The notes: a model not told the origin generated them from the letters alone. A DNA stretch of 64,000 nucleotides from Massilia antarctica (GCF_015689335.1 NZ_CP065053.1:1116001-1180000), one strand, 5' to 3'; positions 48,993 to 58,490 are shown, counted from the first letter of the stretch. Program-made: numbers and translations.

Positions 48993-49553
48993 TTATTTGT
49001 TGATCTTGATCGATGCCGAACCGGCTTCTTCGCGCCGCGGCGCTTCCTTGGCGGCCACCTTGGATGGACCGGCGATGCGCGCGATGTATTCCTTCTCGGT
49101 CGGCAGGTTGCCGCCGTCGAATTTCTCGACCTTGTTATCCTTGAAGTAGACCGTGACCCGGCTGCTGGTCAGCTCGCCATCGCCGCGCGCCAGATAGAAG
49201 GGAAAATCCCAGCGGTCGGCGTGGAAGACATCGGTCAGCAGCGGCGTGCCGAGCAGGAACTTGACCTGCTCGCGGGTCTGGCCCACCTTCAGCTGGGTCA
49301 GCATTTCCTGGGAGATGAAGTTGCCTTGTTGAATGTCCGGACGATACGGCGAGAAGATCCACAGGAATTTCTGCAGCTTGCTCGCCTGGACGGTCTGGGC
49401 GCCGGCGTCGGGCGAGGCGCTGACCGGAACCACGGGATCCTTGGCGCCGCCGAACATGGTGCAGCCGGACAGGCTCAGGACGGCGCCGGCCAGGGTCGCC
49501 ACGAGCGGGGCGCGCAAGCTAAAACGGTGCAAAACGGCAGTATCGACAGGCAT
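48993..49553 (-). CDS. bamE: Outer-membrane protein assembly factor BamE
   Basis: 186 aa lipoprotein of the BAM complex, which folds outer-membrane beta-barrels. A signal peptide with lipobox SLSGC (Cys near 31) precedes the SmpA/OmlA domain: [34 protein letters not shown] near 80-115 and the DRWDFPFYL strand. GAGG upstream supports ATG 49553. Divergent from fur. The C-terminal tail past residue 160 is variable and charged. Confidence 0.94.
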   Translation of the reverse strand: MPVDTAVLHRFSLRAPLVATLAGAVLSLSGCTMFGGAKDPVVPVSASPDAGAQTVQASKLQKFLWIFSPYRPDIQQGNFISQEMLTQLKVGQTREQVKFLLGTPLLTDVFHADRWDFPFYLARGDGELTSSRVTVYFKDNKVEKFDGGNLPTEKEYIARIAGPSKVAAKEAPRREEAGSASIKINK

Positions 49554-49643
49554 AGAGGACCTCAAATCGTTGTACGGAAGCCTAGGCACCTCCGTCTAAA
49601 ACGCTATATGATAAAGCACTACGCCAATATACGAGTAACAAAC

Positions 49644-50072
49644 ATGAGTAACAATCCTAGCGACCTCAAGGCCAGCGGCCTGAAAGCCACCCTGCCCCGC
49701 CTGAAAATCCTCGAGATTTTCCAGAACAGCGAGGTGCGCCACCTGACAGCGGAAGATGTTTACAAGATCTTGCTGACCGATAATATGGATGTCGGCCTGG
49801 CTACCGTGTACCGCGTACTGACCCAGTTCGAGCAAGCCGGCCTGCTCAACCGCAACCATTTTGAAACCGGCAAGGCGATCTTCGAGCTCAACGCCGGTTC
49901 CCACCACGATCACCTGGTGTGCCTCGACTGCGGCCGTGTGGAAGAGTTCTACGACGAAGAAATCGAATCGCGCCAGCACAAGGTGGCGGTCGAGCGCGGC
50001 TTCAAGATTGCCGAGCACGCGCTGGCGATTTACGGCAACTGCGTCAAGCCAGCCTGCCCGCACAAAACCTGA
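49644..50072 (+). CDS. fur: Ferric uptake regulator Fur
   Basis: 142 aa iron-responsive repressor. Winged-helix region [30 protein letters not shown], then [21 protein letters not shown]. Metal sites include [17 protein letters not shown] (HHxH and CxxC) and the C-terminal CxxxxC. Divergent from bamE, a conserved arrangement. I did not find a convincing Fur box in the short upstream region. Confidence 0.97.
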   Translation: MSNNPSDLKASGLKATLPRLKILEIFQNSEVRHLTAEDVYKILLTDNMDVGLATVYRVLTQFEQAGLLNRNHFETGKAIFELNAGSHHDHLVCLDCGRVEEFYDEEIESRQHKVAVERGFKIAEHALAIYGNCVKPACPHKT

Positions 50073-50093
50073 TCCCTGCGGCGCGCCTGCCGC

Positions 50094-51110
50094 CTAGGAA
50101 TGGCTGAGCGCGTTCGACAGCAGCTTGGCCGTAATATCCACAATCGGAATCACCCTTTCATAGGCCATGCGGGTCGGCCCGATCACGCCCAGGGTGCCGA
50201 CGATCTTGCCGTTGACCTCGTACGGCGCGGTGACCACGCTCATCTCATCCATCGGCACCAGGTTCGATTCCCCGCCGATGAAGATCTGCACCCCGGTCGC
50301 CTTGCTGGACACGTCCAGCAGCTGCATCAGCCCGGTCTTTTGCTCGAACATGTCGAACATCTGGCGCAGCGACGTCATGTTCGAGGACAAGTCCGACACG
50401 CTGAGCAGGTTGCGCTCGCCGGAAATGACCATGTCGTCCGACTGGTCGGTCATCGCCTCGCTGCCGGCCTCGACCGCTGCCTGCATCAGGCTACCCATAT
50501 CGTCGCGCAGCTGGCGCAATTCGCTGCTCAGGCGGAGGCGCACGTCGTCGAACGACAGGCCGCCGTAATTCTGGTTGATGTAATTGGCCGAGCGCACCAG
50601 CTGGGCCGGCGTGTAGTCGGCTTCCGTCAGCAGCAGGCGGTTTTGCACATCGCCGCGCGGATCGACGATCACCAGCAAAATGCGCTTTTCCGACAGGCGC
50701 AAGAATTCGATCTGCTGGAACACCGATTCGCGCCGCGGGCTGAGCACCACGCCGGCGAACTGCGACAGCGAGGACAGCATCTGCGCCGCATTGGCGATCA
50801 TCTTTTGCGGTTGCTGGGCCGGCAGGCGCAGCCGCCCATCGACGGCGTGCTCGTCCAGGTGTTGCACGGTTAGCAAGGTATCGACAAAGATGCGGTAGCC
50901 GCGCGGGGTCGGAATGCGTCCGGCCGAGGTGTGCGGACTGGCCACATACCCCAGCTCTTCGAGGTCGGCCATGATGTTGCGGATGGTCGCGGGCGACAGG
51001 TCGAGTCCGGAAATTTTCGACAGCGCGCGCGACCCGACCGGCTGGCCGTCGGCGATATACCGTTCGACCAGGGCTTTGAGCAGCGTTTGCGCACGGGTAT
51101 CGAGTTGCAT
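50094..51110 (-). CDS. hrcA: Heat-inducible transcription repressor HrcA
   Basis: 338 aa repressor of chaperone genes, binding CIRCE elements. N-terminal winged helix ([24 protein letters not shown] then [23 protein letters not shown]), followed by the effector domain including [50 protein letters not shown] near the C-terminus (in pieces). Starts at the ATG 51110. No CIRCE inverted repeat is visible directly upstream, so autoregulation is not apparent. Convergent with fur. Confidence 0.96.
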   Translation of the reverse strand: MQLDTRAQTLLKALVERYIADGQPVGSRALSKISGLDLSPATIRNIMADLEELGYVASPHTSAGRIPTPRGYRIFVDTLLTVQHLDEHAVDGRLRLPAQQPQKMIANAAQMLSSLSQFAGVVLSPRRESVFQQIEFLRLSEKRILLVIVDPRGDVQNRLLLTEADYTPAQLVRSANYINQNYGGLSFDDVRLRLSSELRQLRDDMGSLMQAAVEAGSEAMTDQSDDMVISGERNLLSVSDLSSNMTSLRQMFDMFEQKTGLMQLLDVSSKATGVQIFIGGESNLVPMDEMSVVTAPYEVNGKIVGTLGVIGPTRMAYERVIPIVDITAKLLSNALSHS

Positions 51111-51213
51111 GATTCTATATGTGGTGCGAGTAGGATATGCACAAGTATTGGTCTGCCTATTATGCACGTTCGCAGGCGCGCTGTGCGGTTTAGCCGGTTG
51201 CTCGCCGCCCGCC

Positions 51214-51930
51214 TCAATCGTGCTCGCGCGCGAGCCAGTCGAGCAGCTCGTCGAAATCGCCGCAGATGGCGTCCGGCAGCACCCCGTGTTCGAGGTGGCG
51301 CGCGCTGCCGGTGCGGTTGAGCCAGACCGCGCGCAGTCCGGCGCGCTGGGCGCCCTGCACGTCGAGCAGCACATCGTCGCCCACGTAGACGGCATCGGCC
51401 GGGTCGACCCCGAGTTCCTCGCAGGCGGCCAGGAAAATGGCCGGGTCCGGCTTGGCGCGGCCGAACTGGCTGGCCGCCACCGATACCTTGAAGTGGTGCG
51501 AGAGGCCGATCGCCTGCAGGTCGGCATTGCCGTTGGAAACTGAGCCGAGCACGGAGCGGCCTTTCAGGCGCAGCAGGCCGGGCACCACGTCATCGTAGGG
51601 GATGACGGCATTGCGCGCCGCATAGAAGTGGACCATGGCCTGCTCGACCTTGGCGGCGTCTTCGCCGGCCGCCTCGAACGCCGACAACAGGCCGGCGCGG
51701 CGCAGGGCGCCCAGGTCGAGATGGAAATCGGGCTGCTGGGCCAGCAGGGCCAGGCGCGCCTGGCGCAGGGCGTCGATGGTGAAGCGCTCGGCCACTCTCG
51801 GTGCATTGCTGTGCAGCCAGAGGTGCAGGGCTTGCTCGGCCTGCAGGATGACCGGGGCGATCGGCCACAGGGTATCGTCCAGGTCGAACAGGATGGCTTT
51901 GGGCCAAGTGCGGCGCGGCGTAGTGCTCAT
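51214..51930 (-). CDS. HAD-superfamily hydrolase
   Basis: 238 aa phosphatase-like protein. Motif I is [11 protein letters not shown] (nucleophile Asp and the DxD pair) near residue 15, motif II Ser in LGSVSNGN near 132, motif III Lys in [11 protein letters not shown] near 160, and motif [23 protein letters not shown] near 195. A small cap domain lies between I and II. Substrate unknown; DUMP/UMP phosphatase-like or phosphoglycolate-type activity is possible. It ends 103 bp before hrcA on the same strand. Confidence 0.9.
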   Translation of the reverse strand: MSTTPRRTWPKAILFDLDDTLWPIAPVILQAEQALHLWLHSNAPRVAERFTIDALRQARLALLAQQPDFHLDLGALRRAGLLSAFEAAGEDAAKVEQAMVHFYAARNAVIPYDDVVPGLLRLKGRSVLGSVSNGNADLQAIGLSHHFKVSVAASQFGRAKPDPAIFLAACEELGVDPADAVYVGDDVLLDVQGAQRAGLRAVWLNRTGSARHLEHGVLPDAICGDFDELLDWLAREHD

Positions 51931-52158
51931 GGGCTGGCTCGGTAGTGGGTCAGGTTCCAGCATAACGAGGGCAGCGCCGAAAATCAATCGTGGCGCCCCT
52001 CCGCGCCAAGGCGCCACGGGCGCGCCAAGGCGACGCCTTCCACGCCGATACAAGGCAATGAGCCGCCGCGTTAACAAATGCACTAAAATGACGTCCACAT
52101 CAGGCTGTCCATCGGCGGCCCAGCCTCCCCCCTTACCGCATTCGTTTTTGGAGAAAGT

Positions 52159-52767
52159 ATGAAAAATCTGTACCTGCGTTCCGCCGTGGCACTGTCGTGC
52201 GCCTTGAGTCTGGCCGCTTGCGGCGGCAGCGACAAGGGCACCATGCAGCTGGGCGGCACCGTCGAGAATGTGACCGTGACCGGCCTGGTGCTGCAAAACA
52301 GGGGTGGCCCGGATCTCAAGATTGAACCCAACGCCAACAGCTTCGCGTTTCCCGACCTCATCAACGCAAATACCGACTTCGACATCAAGATCATCTCGCC
52401 GCCATCGAACGCCAATTGCGAAATGATCAACGGCAAGGGAAAATCGAGCGCCTACGGCGTCGGCAACATTAGCGTGCGCTGCACCCTGATCCCGCACGAT
52501 GTCAAAGGCAAGATCGTCGGCTTGACGAGCGGCCCGCTGGTGATCATCAACGGCAGCTATCGCCTGAGTATTCCCGCCAACGCCACCGCGTTCACCCTGA
52601 CCACCCTGGACACTGACGGTAAAACCAAGCTCGGCCAGGTCGGCGAAACAGTGGCCTACGGCCTGAGCGTGCTGCAACAGCCGCCCGGCTTGACTTGCCG
52701 GATTGACAACGCCATCGGCACGATGGGCAAAGCCGACGTCGACAATATCCTCATCACCTGCAACTGA
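52159..52767 (+). CDS. Hypothetical lipoprotein (paralogue 1 of 2)
   Basis: 202 aa. Signal peptide with lipobox SLAAC (Cys near 21). The mature part contains two similar beta-rich halves, each with a GLVLQN/GPLVIIN-like strand followed by an AxxFxFP/AxAFTL strand and a closing Cys-containing segment (VRC; ITC). This hints at an internal duplication of about 85 residues. No known family recognised. Followed after 49 bp by a clear paralogue. Location: probably outer membrane. Confidence 0.8.
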   Translation: MKNLYLRSAVALSCALSLAACGGSDKGTMQLGGTVENVTVTGLVLQNRGGPDLKIEPNANSFAFPDLINANTDFDIKIISPPSNANCEMINGKGKSSAYGVGNISVRCTLIPHDVKGKIVGLTSGPLVIINGSYRLSIPANATAFTLTTLDTDGKTKLGQVGETVAYGLSVLQQPPGLTCRIDNAIGTMGKADVDNILITCN

Positions 52768-52816
52768 TCCCGGCAGCCACCCCTGCGCGGGTGGCGCCTT
52801 TCCTCTGGAGAATTCT

Positions 52817-53431
52817 ATGAAGTTATCCGTCCTGCGCCATTCGCTGCTGCTGGCCCTCGTCATGGGCCTGTCCGCTTGCGGCGGCAAAGCGACCTTCCCT
52901 GTCGAAGGCAAGATTGTCAATTTGAAGTATTCCGGCCTGGTACTGAGCAACGTCGGCATGCAAAACCTGCCGGTCGATGCCAAGGCCACCAGTTTCCGCT
53001 TCCCCAACACGATCGAATACGGCGTGCCCTACGATGTCAAGGTCGAGACCAGTTCGCTGCACCAGTCTTGCACGCCGGACAACGGCAAGGACAGCGCCGG
53101 ACGCCAGGCCGCCATCAGCGTCACGATTACCTGCAAGGACCCCGGCTATGCGCTCGGCGGCGCGGTCAAGGTCATCGGCACCGACGGCGTGGTCCGTCCG
53201 TACACCGGCACCGGTCTGGTCTTGATTAACGGCAGCAGCGACAAATTGACCATGCCCAAGGATGCCACCTCGTACAAATTCACCGGGATCATCCCCTACC
53301 TTACCAGCTACGGCGTATCGGTATTTCAGCAGCCGGACGGCGGCACGCATGTCTGCACGGTCGAGCGTGGCATTGGCGAAATGGGCGATGCCGACATCAC
53401 CAACATCGACGTGACCTGCCGCCAAAAGTAA
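52817..53431 (+). CDS. Hypothetical lipoprotein (paralogue 2 of 2)
   Basis: 204 aa, same plan as the previous gene: lipobox GLSAC, two repeats with GLVLSN/GLVLING strands, ATSFRFP/ATSYKFT, and closing Cys segments (ITC, VTC). The ATG has CTGGAG upstream. The pair is probably co-transcribed and ends at a strong terminator (53566-53593). Function unknown; the two halves resemble repeats seen in hypothetical lipoproteins of this bacterial group. Confidence 0.8.
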   Translation: MKLSVLRHSLLLALVMGLSACGGKATFPVEGKIVNLKYSGLVLSNVGMQNLPVDAKATSFRFPNTIEYGVPYDVKVETSSLHQSCTPDNGKDSAGRQAAISVTITCKDPGYALGGAVKVIGTDGVVRPYTGTGLVLINGSSDKLTMPKDATSYKFTGIIPYLTSYGVSVFQQPDGGTHVCTVERGIGEMGDADITNIDVTCRQK

Positions 53432-53565
53432 GCGCGGCGAGAGGATGGACGGTGATATTTGCAAAAGCTATAACTGATATTCCAAAGATAAATTGGCTTG
53501 ATATGCTGTAGCGCAGCATAATTGCACCTGTCTCCTCCAACTCTCCTCAAAAAGAATTGGATTTC

Positions 53566-53593
53566 AAGCCCGCTTCACAGCGGGCTTTTTTTT
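53566..53593 (+). terminator. Rho-independent terminator after the lipoprotein pair
   Basis: AAGCCCGC (53566-53573), loop TTCACA, GCGGGCTT (53580-53587), followed by a T run to 53593. A clean 8-bp stem and poly-T tail. Confidence 0.9.
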
Positions 53594-53619
53594 GTCCCGC
53601 TTTTCGCCCTGCTGGCGCT

Positions 53620-55092
53620 TTATTTCTTTTCCAGCGCGCTCAGGTGCGCTAGCGCGTTGCGGTTGTCCGGGTCCAGTTCCAGCGAACGACGGTAATGGCG
53701 GATCGCCAGCGCCGGGTCTTCAGCGGCTTGGTACGCTTCGGCCAGGCTGTCATGGGCGTTGGCGCTGTCCGGATACAGACGCGCAGCCAGGCCGAGCACC
53801 GCAATGGCCGGCTTGACCTGCTTACGCGACAGCAAGCGGTAGCCCCAGCCGTTCAGGCTGGCCTCGGACGGGTTGGGCACCGCATATTGCCGAATCACCT
53901 GGCGCAGTTGCCCGTCGATGTCATCGAAACCGCCGCGCCCGGTTTGTTCGCGCAAGCGATACAGGGCAAGCCCGCCGCCGCCGGTGGCGCGCAGCGCCGG
54001 CGCATACAGGCCGGCCACGGTGTCGATCAACTGCTCCGGCTGGGCGCCAGCCAGGTTGGTCAGGATAATCACCGCCAGGTCGTCGTCCGGATAAATATAG
54101 AAGGCCGAACGCCCGCCCCCGATCCCCGCCAGCGCCCGGTGCGCCTGTGCGCCGCGGCGGATCGCCGGCCAGCCCATGGCCCACGGGGCCGGCCGTCCAT
54201 CGGCGAACGAGGACGGGGTCCACATCGCCGCCATGCTCGCCGGCTGGAGCAGGCGTCCCTGCTGCAGGGCCACGATCCACTTGCCCAGTTCGGTCGCGCT
54301 GGTATTGATACCGGCGCCCGTGCGCATCGCCGCCGGAAACTCTTCGACCACGTTGCGCAGCTGGCCGTCGCGCCCGAAGCGGTAGGAATTGGCCTTGTTC
54401 CTGATGACGTCGGCGCTGTCGCCGAAGCTGCTGTCGGGCATGCCGACCACGTCGAACTGCCGGTGCCGGATGAACGCCAGGAAGGGCTCGCCGCTCAGGC
54501 GGTCGATGATTTTCCCAAGCAACACGTAGTTGGTCTGGTTATAGCTGAAGCGCTGGCCCGGCGCGAACTGAACCGGCAAGGTTTGCGCGCTCTTCCAGGC
54601 ACCGTCCATGCCGCCCGGCAGCAGGTCGCCTTCCGCATCGAGGACGTCGGGCAGTCCGGATGTGTGATTGAGTAACTGGGCGATGGTGACGCCCTGCCAG
54701 GCGGCCGGCAAGCCGTCCAGATAGCGCGATACCGGCGCGTCGAGCGCGAGCTTGCCCTGTTCAAGCAGCTGCATGATGGCCACGCCCGTAAATGACTTGG
54801 TCCCGGAATTGATCGAAAACACGGTGCGATCGTCGACCGGTACCCCGTGCTGGATGTTGGCCACGCCAAGCGCGCGCGAGAACACCACTTTTTGATGGCG
54901 GATCACGGCAATCTGCAAGCCCGGAATGCGCCGTTCCTGCATTTCGGCGCGCATGAATGCCAGCACGGCCTTGCTGGCGGCGCTATCGGCCTTGGCATCG
55001 GCCTTGACGGGCGGTGCCGCCAGGACGCTCGCGCCCGGCAAGCCCATCGCCAAGCTCGCGAGCAGGAAACACAGTGTGCGGGGAAAATTCAT
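53620..55092 (-). CDS. Beta-lactamase-fold serine hydrolase with C-terminal TPR repeats
   Basis: 490 aa exported protein. Signal peptide about 1-25 (SVLA-APP). The serine hydrolase domain (about 40-370) has the SxxK motif as SINSGTKSF near 95. The second motif, usually YxN, reads FSYNQTNYVLLG (Gln instead of Asn), so classical beta-lactamase activity is doubtful; esterase or peptidase-like activity is likelier. Near the C-terminus (about 415-485) are one or two TPR-like repeats (YPDSANAHDSLAEAYQAAED, DPALAIRHYRRSLELDPDN). Divergent from phoX across about 240 bp. Confidence 0.88.
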   Translation of the reverse strand: MNFPRTLCFLLASLAMGLPGASVLAAPPVKADAKADSAASKAVLAFMRAEMQERRIPGLQIAVIRHQKVVFSRALGVANIQHGVPVDDRTVFSINSGTKSFTGVAIMQLLEQGKLALDAPVSRYLDGLPAAWQGVTIAQLLNHTSGLPDVLDAEGDLLPGGMDGAWKSAQTLPVQFAPGQRFSYNQTNYVLLGKIIDRLSGEPFLAFIRHRQFDVVGMPDSSFGDSADVIRNKANSYRFGRDGQLRNVVEEFPAAMRTGAGINTSATELGKWIVALQQGRLLQPASMAAMWTPSSFADGRPAPWAMGWPAIRRGAQAHRALAGIGGGRSAFYIYPDDDLAVIILTNLAGAQPEQLIDTVAGLYAPALRATGGGGLALYRLREQTGRGGFDDIDGQLRQVIRQYAVPNPSEASLNGWGYRLLSRKQVKPAIAVLGLAARLYPDSANAHDSLAEAYQAAEDPALAIRHYRRSLELDPDNRNALAHLSALEKK

Positions 55093-55240
55093 CGGATCAC
55101 ATTCCTTCAGAGAGAGGGCAAATCATTCGGCAAGCCAACTCCCATCATGGCATGAACACGGTCAATGTTGGCGCTTTGGAAACCATATTTCTGCATGGAT
55201 CGCCTTGCGCGGCCATGTCCCCGGATCGACAGGCTGCCGT

Positions 55241-55280
55241 TTGTCATCATCCTGTCATCTTGCCGTCACGGCACGGTCAT
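55241..55280 (+). promoter_or_regulatory. Pho box (four 7-bp direct repeats) upstream of phoX
   Basis: TTGTCAT (55241-55247), CTGTCAT (55252-55258), CCGTCAC (55263-55269), CGGTCAT (55274-55280), each separated by 4 bases, an 11-bp period as for PhoB binding. A TAGAAT -10 follows at 55291-55296, the usual distance. PhoB control of phoX is inferred from this pattern. Confidence 0.82.
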
Positions 55281-55333
55281 CTGGGCTGGCTAGAATCCGG
55301 CTTGCTCAATCAACCCCCAGCCATAGGACCTTC

Positions 55334-57583
55334 ATGAACAAGCCAAACGATCCGGTTCGCGCCATCGATCCGGATGATATCGACTGCAACGATTCGCCGA
55401 ACGAACACTTCAACACGGTGCTCAATGCCCGCCTGAGCCGCCGCAGCCTGCTGCGCGGCGGCATGGCATCGGCCGCCACGGCGATCTTCGGCGCAGTCGG
55501 TTTATCGGCCTGCAGCAGCGATGACAGCCCCGGCCCGGTGACCCCGACGCCAACCCCGCCGCCGGTCCCGGCGGAAAAGCTGCTGGCGTTTGCCGCCGTT
55601 CCGAAAAGTCTGGCCGACATGGTCACGGTCCCGGCCGGCTACACCGCGTCGGTGATCTATGCGCTGGGCGACCCGCTCAACGGCACCACCCCCGCCTACA
55701 AGAACGATGGCACCGACGATAACTTCGACACCCGCGCCGGCGACCACCACGACGGCATGGAGTTCTATGGCCTGTCGGCCACCGGCAGCGCCAGCACCAG
55801 CAGTTCGGAGCGCGGCCTGCTGGCCGTGAACCACGAAGCGACCACCGACGCGAAACTGTCGTCCTTCTTCCTGCACGCCAATGGCGGCGCCACCACCCTG
55901 CCGCGCCCCGCCGCGGAAGTGGACAAGGAAATCGCCATCCACGGCGTGAGCGTGGTCGAAGTCAAAAAGACCGGCACGGCCTGGGCCTATGTGCGCGAAT
56001 CGTCCTTCAACCGCCGCCTGACGCCGCTGTCCGACATCGAGCTGTCCGGTCCCGCGCGCGGCAATGCGCTGCTGGTGACCAAATACTCGCCGACCGCGAC
56101 CAAGACGCGCGGCACCCTGAACAACTGCGGTACCGGCAAGTCGCCGTGGGGTTCGTTCCTGACGGGCGAAGAAAACTGGGCCGGCTACTTCACGCGCGGC
56201 GCCGCCGACGATGCCGCGCGCGGCAACGACAAGAGCGTGACCTCGCTCAAGCGCTATGGCCGCGCCCAAGGCGCGGCCTCGCGCCACGGCTGGGAAAGCG
56301 CCGGCAGCGACGACAAATACGCGCGCTGGGACATCAGCAGGAAAGGCGCGTCGCTCGATGGCAGCGACGACTACCGCAACGACATCAACGGCATGGGCTA
56401 CATCGTCGAAATGGCCCCGTACGACAAGTCGAAATCGGCCAAAAAGCGCACGGCCCTGGGCCGCTACGCCCACGAAAGCGCCGCCTTCGGCAACCCGGTC
56501 GCCGGCCAGCCGCTGGCCGTGTACATGGGCGACGATTCGCGCAACGAGTACATTTACAAATTCGTCTCGAGCGCCGTGTGGGCCGCCGCCGACGCCAGTG
56601 CGCCCGACCGCGTCGCCATGGGCGACAAATACCTCGACAGCGGCAAGCTGTACGTGGCCAGGATGAACCCGGACGGCAGCGGCCAGTGGATCGAACTGAA
56701 CATCTCGAACGCCGCCATCGCCGGCAACAGCGTGTACAAGTTCGCCGACCAGGCCGACGTGCTGGTCAACGCCCGCCTGGCCGCCGATGCGGTAGGCGCG
56801 ACCAAGATGGACCGTCCGGAATGGTGCTCGGTCAATCCGGCCAACGGCGAAATCTACTACTCGCTGACCAACAACTCGAACCGCGCCGTCGACCCGACCT
56901 CGTCGCAACTGGCGCCGGACGGCCCCAATCCGCGCGCTTACACCGACATGAAGGGCAGCAGCGCCCAGAGCGGCAACCCGAACGGCCATCTGCTGCGCAT
57001 GAAGGAAGGTGCCGGCGCCACCGCGGCCACCAGCTTTACCTGGGACGTGTACCTGTTCGGCGCCGAAGCCGGTGCCAGCGGCGGCTTCGTGAACCTGTCG
57101 AGCCTGACCGCGGACCAGGATTTTTCGAGCCCGGACGGCCTGGCATTCAGCCCGTACACCGGCATCTGCTGGATCCAGACCGACGATGGCGCGTACACCG
57201 ACGTCACCAACTGCATGATGCTCGCCGCAATTCCGGGCACGGTCGGCGACGGCGCCAAGGTAACCTTGAACCATCCGAAGGCCAATGGCGGCACCCTGGC
57301 GGTCGATACCTACGTGGGCAAGAAGCCGACCGCGGACACGCTCAAGCGCTTCCTGGTCGGCCCGTCGGGTTGCGAAATCACCGGCCTGTGCGAAACGCCG
57401 GATGGCAAGTCGATGTTCATCAACATCCAGCACCCGGGCGAGACCACGGCGCAGGCCAATCTGGGCGATCCGTCGAAATACACCAGCCAGTGGCCGAGCA
57501 ACGCGGGCTACGGCGCGGGCAAGCGCCCACGCTCGGCGACCATCGTGATTACCAAGAACGATGGCGGGCGGATCGGGACGTAA
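55334..57583 (+). CDS. phoX: PhoX-family alkaline phosphatase
   Basis: 749 aa calcium/iron-type secreted phosphatase that releases phosphate from organic monoesters in phosphate starvation. The N-terminus has a Tat-type signal, SRRSLLRGGMASAATAIFGAVGL, near 36-58, and a Cys in GLSACSS that could act as a lipobox. Metal-site regions include DHHDGMEFYGL near 140, NHEATTDAKL, GSFLTGEENWAGYF near 275, and SPDGLAFSPYTGICWIQTD near 600. Controlled by a Pho box upstream. Confidence 0.93.
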   Translation: MNKPNDPVRAIDPDDIDCNDSPNEHFNTVLNARLSRRSLLRGGMASAATAIFGAVGLSACSSDDSPGPVTPTPTPPPVPAEKLLAFAAVPKSLADMVTVPAGYTASVIYALGDPLNGTTPAYKNDGTDDNFDTRAGDHHDGMEFYGLSATGSASTSSSERGLLAVNHEATTDAKLSSFFLHANGGATTLPRPAAEVDKEIAIHGVSVVEVKKTGTAWAYVRESSFNRRLTPLSDIELSGPARGNALLVTKYSPTATKTRGTLNNCGTGKSPWGSFLTGEENWAGYFTRGAADDAARGNDKSVTSLKRYGRAQGAASRHGWESAGSDDKYARWDISRKGASLDGSDDYRNDINGMGYIVEMAPYDKSKSAKKRTALGRYAHESAAFGNPVAGQPLAVYMGDDSRNEYIYKFVSSAVWAAADASAPDRVAMGDKYLDSGKLYVARMNPDGSGQWIELNISNAAIAGNSVYKFADQADVLVNARLAADAVGATKMDRPEWCSVNPANGEIYYSLTNNSNRAVDPTSSQLAPDGPNPRAYTDMKGSSAQSGNPNGHLLRMKEGAGATAATSFTWDVYLFGAEAGASGGFVNLSSLTADQDFSSPDGLAFSPYTGICWIQTDDGAYTDVTNCMMLAAIPGTVGDGAKVTLNHPKANGGTLAVDTYVGKKPTADTLKRFLVGPSGCEITGLCETPDGKSMFINIQHPGETTAQANLGDPSKYTSQWPSNAGYGAGKRPRSATIVITKNDGGRIGT

Positions 57584-57628
57584 GGACCACGAAACTAAAA
57601 CCTTTTCCCAGTAAACTACAAACCGTCA

Positions 57629-57874
57629 TTCCCGCGCAGGTCCCAGTTTCTATGAAACTCCTCAAATCTCTTGGAACTGTGCAAAGTGCGAGGGCGCTTC
57701 CAAATGGCGCTAACCTAAGCTCCGTCATTCCTGCCATTGGCAGAAATGACTTCCCGCGCAGGTCCCAGTTTCTATGAAACTCCTCAAATCTCTGGGAACT
57801 GTGCAAAGTGCAAGGGCGCTTCCAAATGGCGCTAACCTAAGCTCCGTCATTCCTGCCATTGGCAGAAATGACTT
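57629..57874. repeat. 122-bp tandem repeat (two full units)
   Basis: CCCGCGCAGG recurs at 57631, 57753 and 57875, an exact 122-bp period; units 1 and 2 match closely over their length (e.g. TTTCTATGAAACTCCTC in both). Each unit contains a near-palindrome TCATTCCTGCC...GGCAGAAATGA (57725-57749 and 57847-57871). No coding frame appears real. Confidence 0.85.
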
Positions 57875-57955
57875 CCCGCGCAGGCGGGAATCCATAGCAC
57901 ATTCGTATATCGACGGTGCTATGGGGGAAACGCATGCGTTTCCGCCTGCGCGGGA
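57874..57955. repeat. REP-like inverted repeat with an 18-bp palindrome inside
   Basis: The left arm from 57874 (TCCCGCGCAGGCGGGAATCC... to GCAC at 57900) pairs with GTGCTATGG (57916-57924) and TCCGCCTGCGCGGGA (57941-57955). Inserted in the right arm is the perfect palindrome GGAAACGCATGCGTTTCC (57926-57943). Core shared with the element at 34.94-35.02 kb. Confidence 0.75.
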
Positions 57956-58113
57956 GCGACGGTTTCGAGGTTTGGAGTCGCAAAGCTGCTCAAATTAGCG
58001 GCAAAGACTAGTTCCTGGAGAGGCGGGAATGACGGTTTTGAGGTTGGTGGTCGCAAAGCCGCTTAACTGAGTGACAGGAAGTCATTTCCGCCAAATGGCA
58101 GAAATGACGGGGG

Positions 58114-58464
58114 TCAGGTCGTCAGCCCGCCCACAATCCGCAGCACCTCGGCGCGGGCAGCCGCCCATCCAGACGCCGCCAGCTTCGGCCCGCACTCCGC
58201 ACACGCCTCAAACGGATTGCACCCGTGTTCCAGCGCCACATAGCGCGCTCCCACGACCTGCTTGCCCACATACGAATCGACCCTGCCCGCCGGAGCGCCG
58301 GAGGCCTTGGCGGGGCCTGGCGCCGCGCCCTTGAGCACCCAGCGCTGGAACGGCGCCGCATCCACGCCGTCGGGCACGTACCACAGCTTGCTATCCTTGT
58401 TCCAGCGCGCGCCCAGGGCCTTGGCCTCGTCTTTTTCGGCGTACGGCACTTTCAGCATGATCAT
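58114..58464 (-). CDS. DUF5710-domain protein
   Basis: 116 aa. Residues about 1-45 form a DUF5710 domain (VPYAEKDEAKALGARWNKDSKLWYVPDG), a small module frequently fused to topoisomerase- or helicase-type proteins and to DNA-modifying enzymes. The rest has a CAEC pair near residue 90 (FEACAECGPKL) that could bind metal, but I recognise no further domain. It lies 26 bp beyond rsmA on the same strand. Confidence 0.78.
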   Translation of the reverse strand: MIMLKVPYAEKDEAKALGARWNKDSKLWYVPDGVDAAPFQRWVLKGAAPGPAKASGAPAGRVDSYVGKQVVGARYVALEHGCNPFEACAECGPKLAASGWAAARAEVLRIVGGLTT

Positions 58465-58490
58465 GACAATGCTCCCGTCAGGTCGGCCAG

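Larger units (their letters stand above)
57584..58113. other. Repeat-rich intergenic region between phoX and the DUF5710 gene
   Basis: About 530 bases without a gene. It holds the 122-bp tandem repeats, the REP-like element, and a third TCATTTCCGCC/GGCAGAAATGA hairpin at 58082-58107 right before the DUF5710 gene end. Convergent genes on either side suggest it may also terminate transcription from both. Confidence 0.6.

Noticed and set aside
49554..49643. Fur box in the bamE/fur intergenic region
   Set aside because: The A/T-rich segment (CTATATGATAAAGC) does not give a convincing match to the 19-bp Fur palindrome.
51111..51213. CIRCE element for hrcA autoregulation
   Set aside because: No TTAGCACTC-N9-GAGTGCTAA-like inverted repeat is visible upstream of hrcA.
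57629..57874. Possible CRISPR array from the regular 122-bp period
   Set aside because: The whole 122-bp unit repeats, with no short repeat/unique spacer alternation, and no cas genes are nearby.
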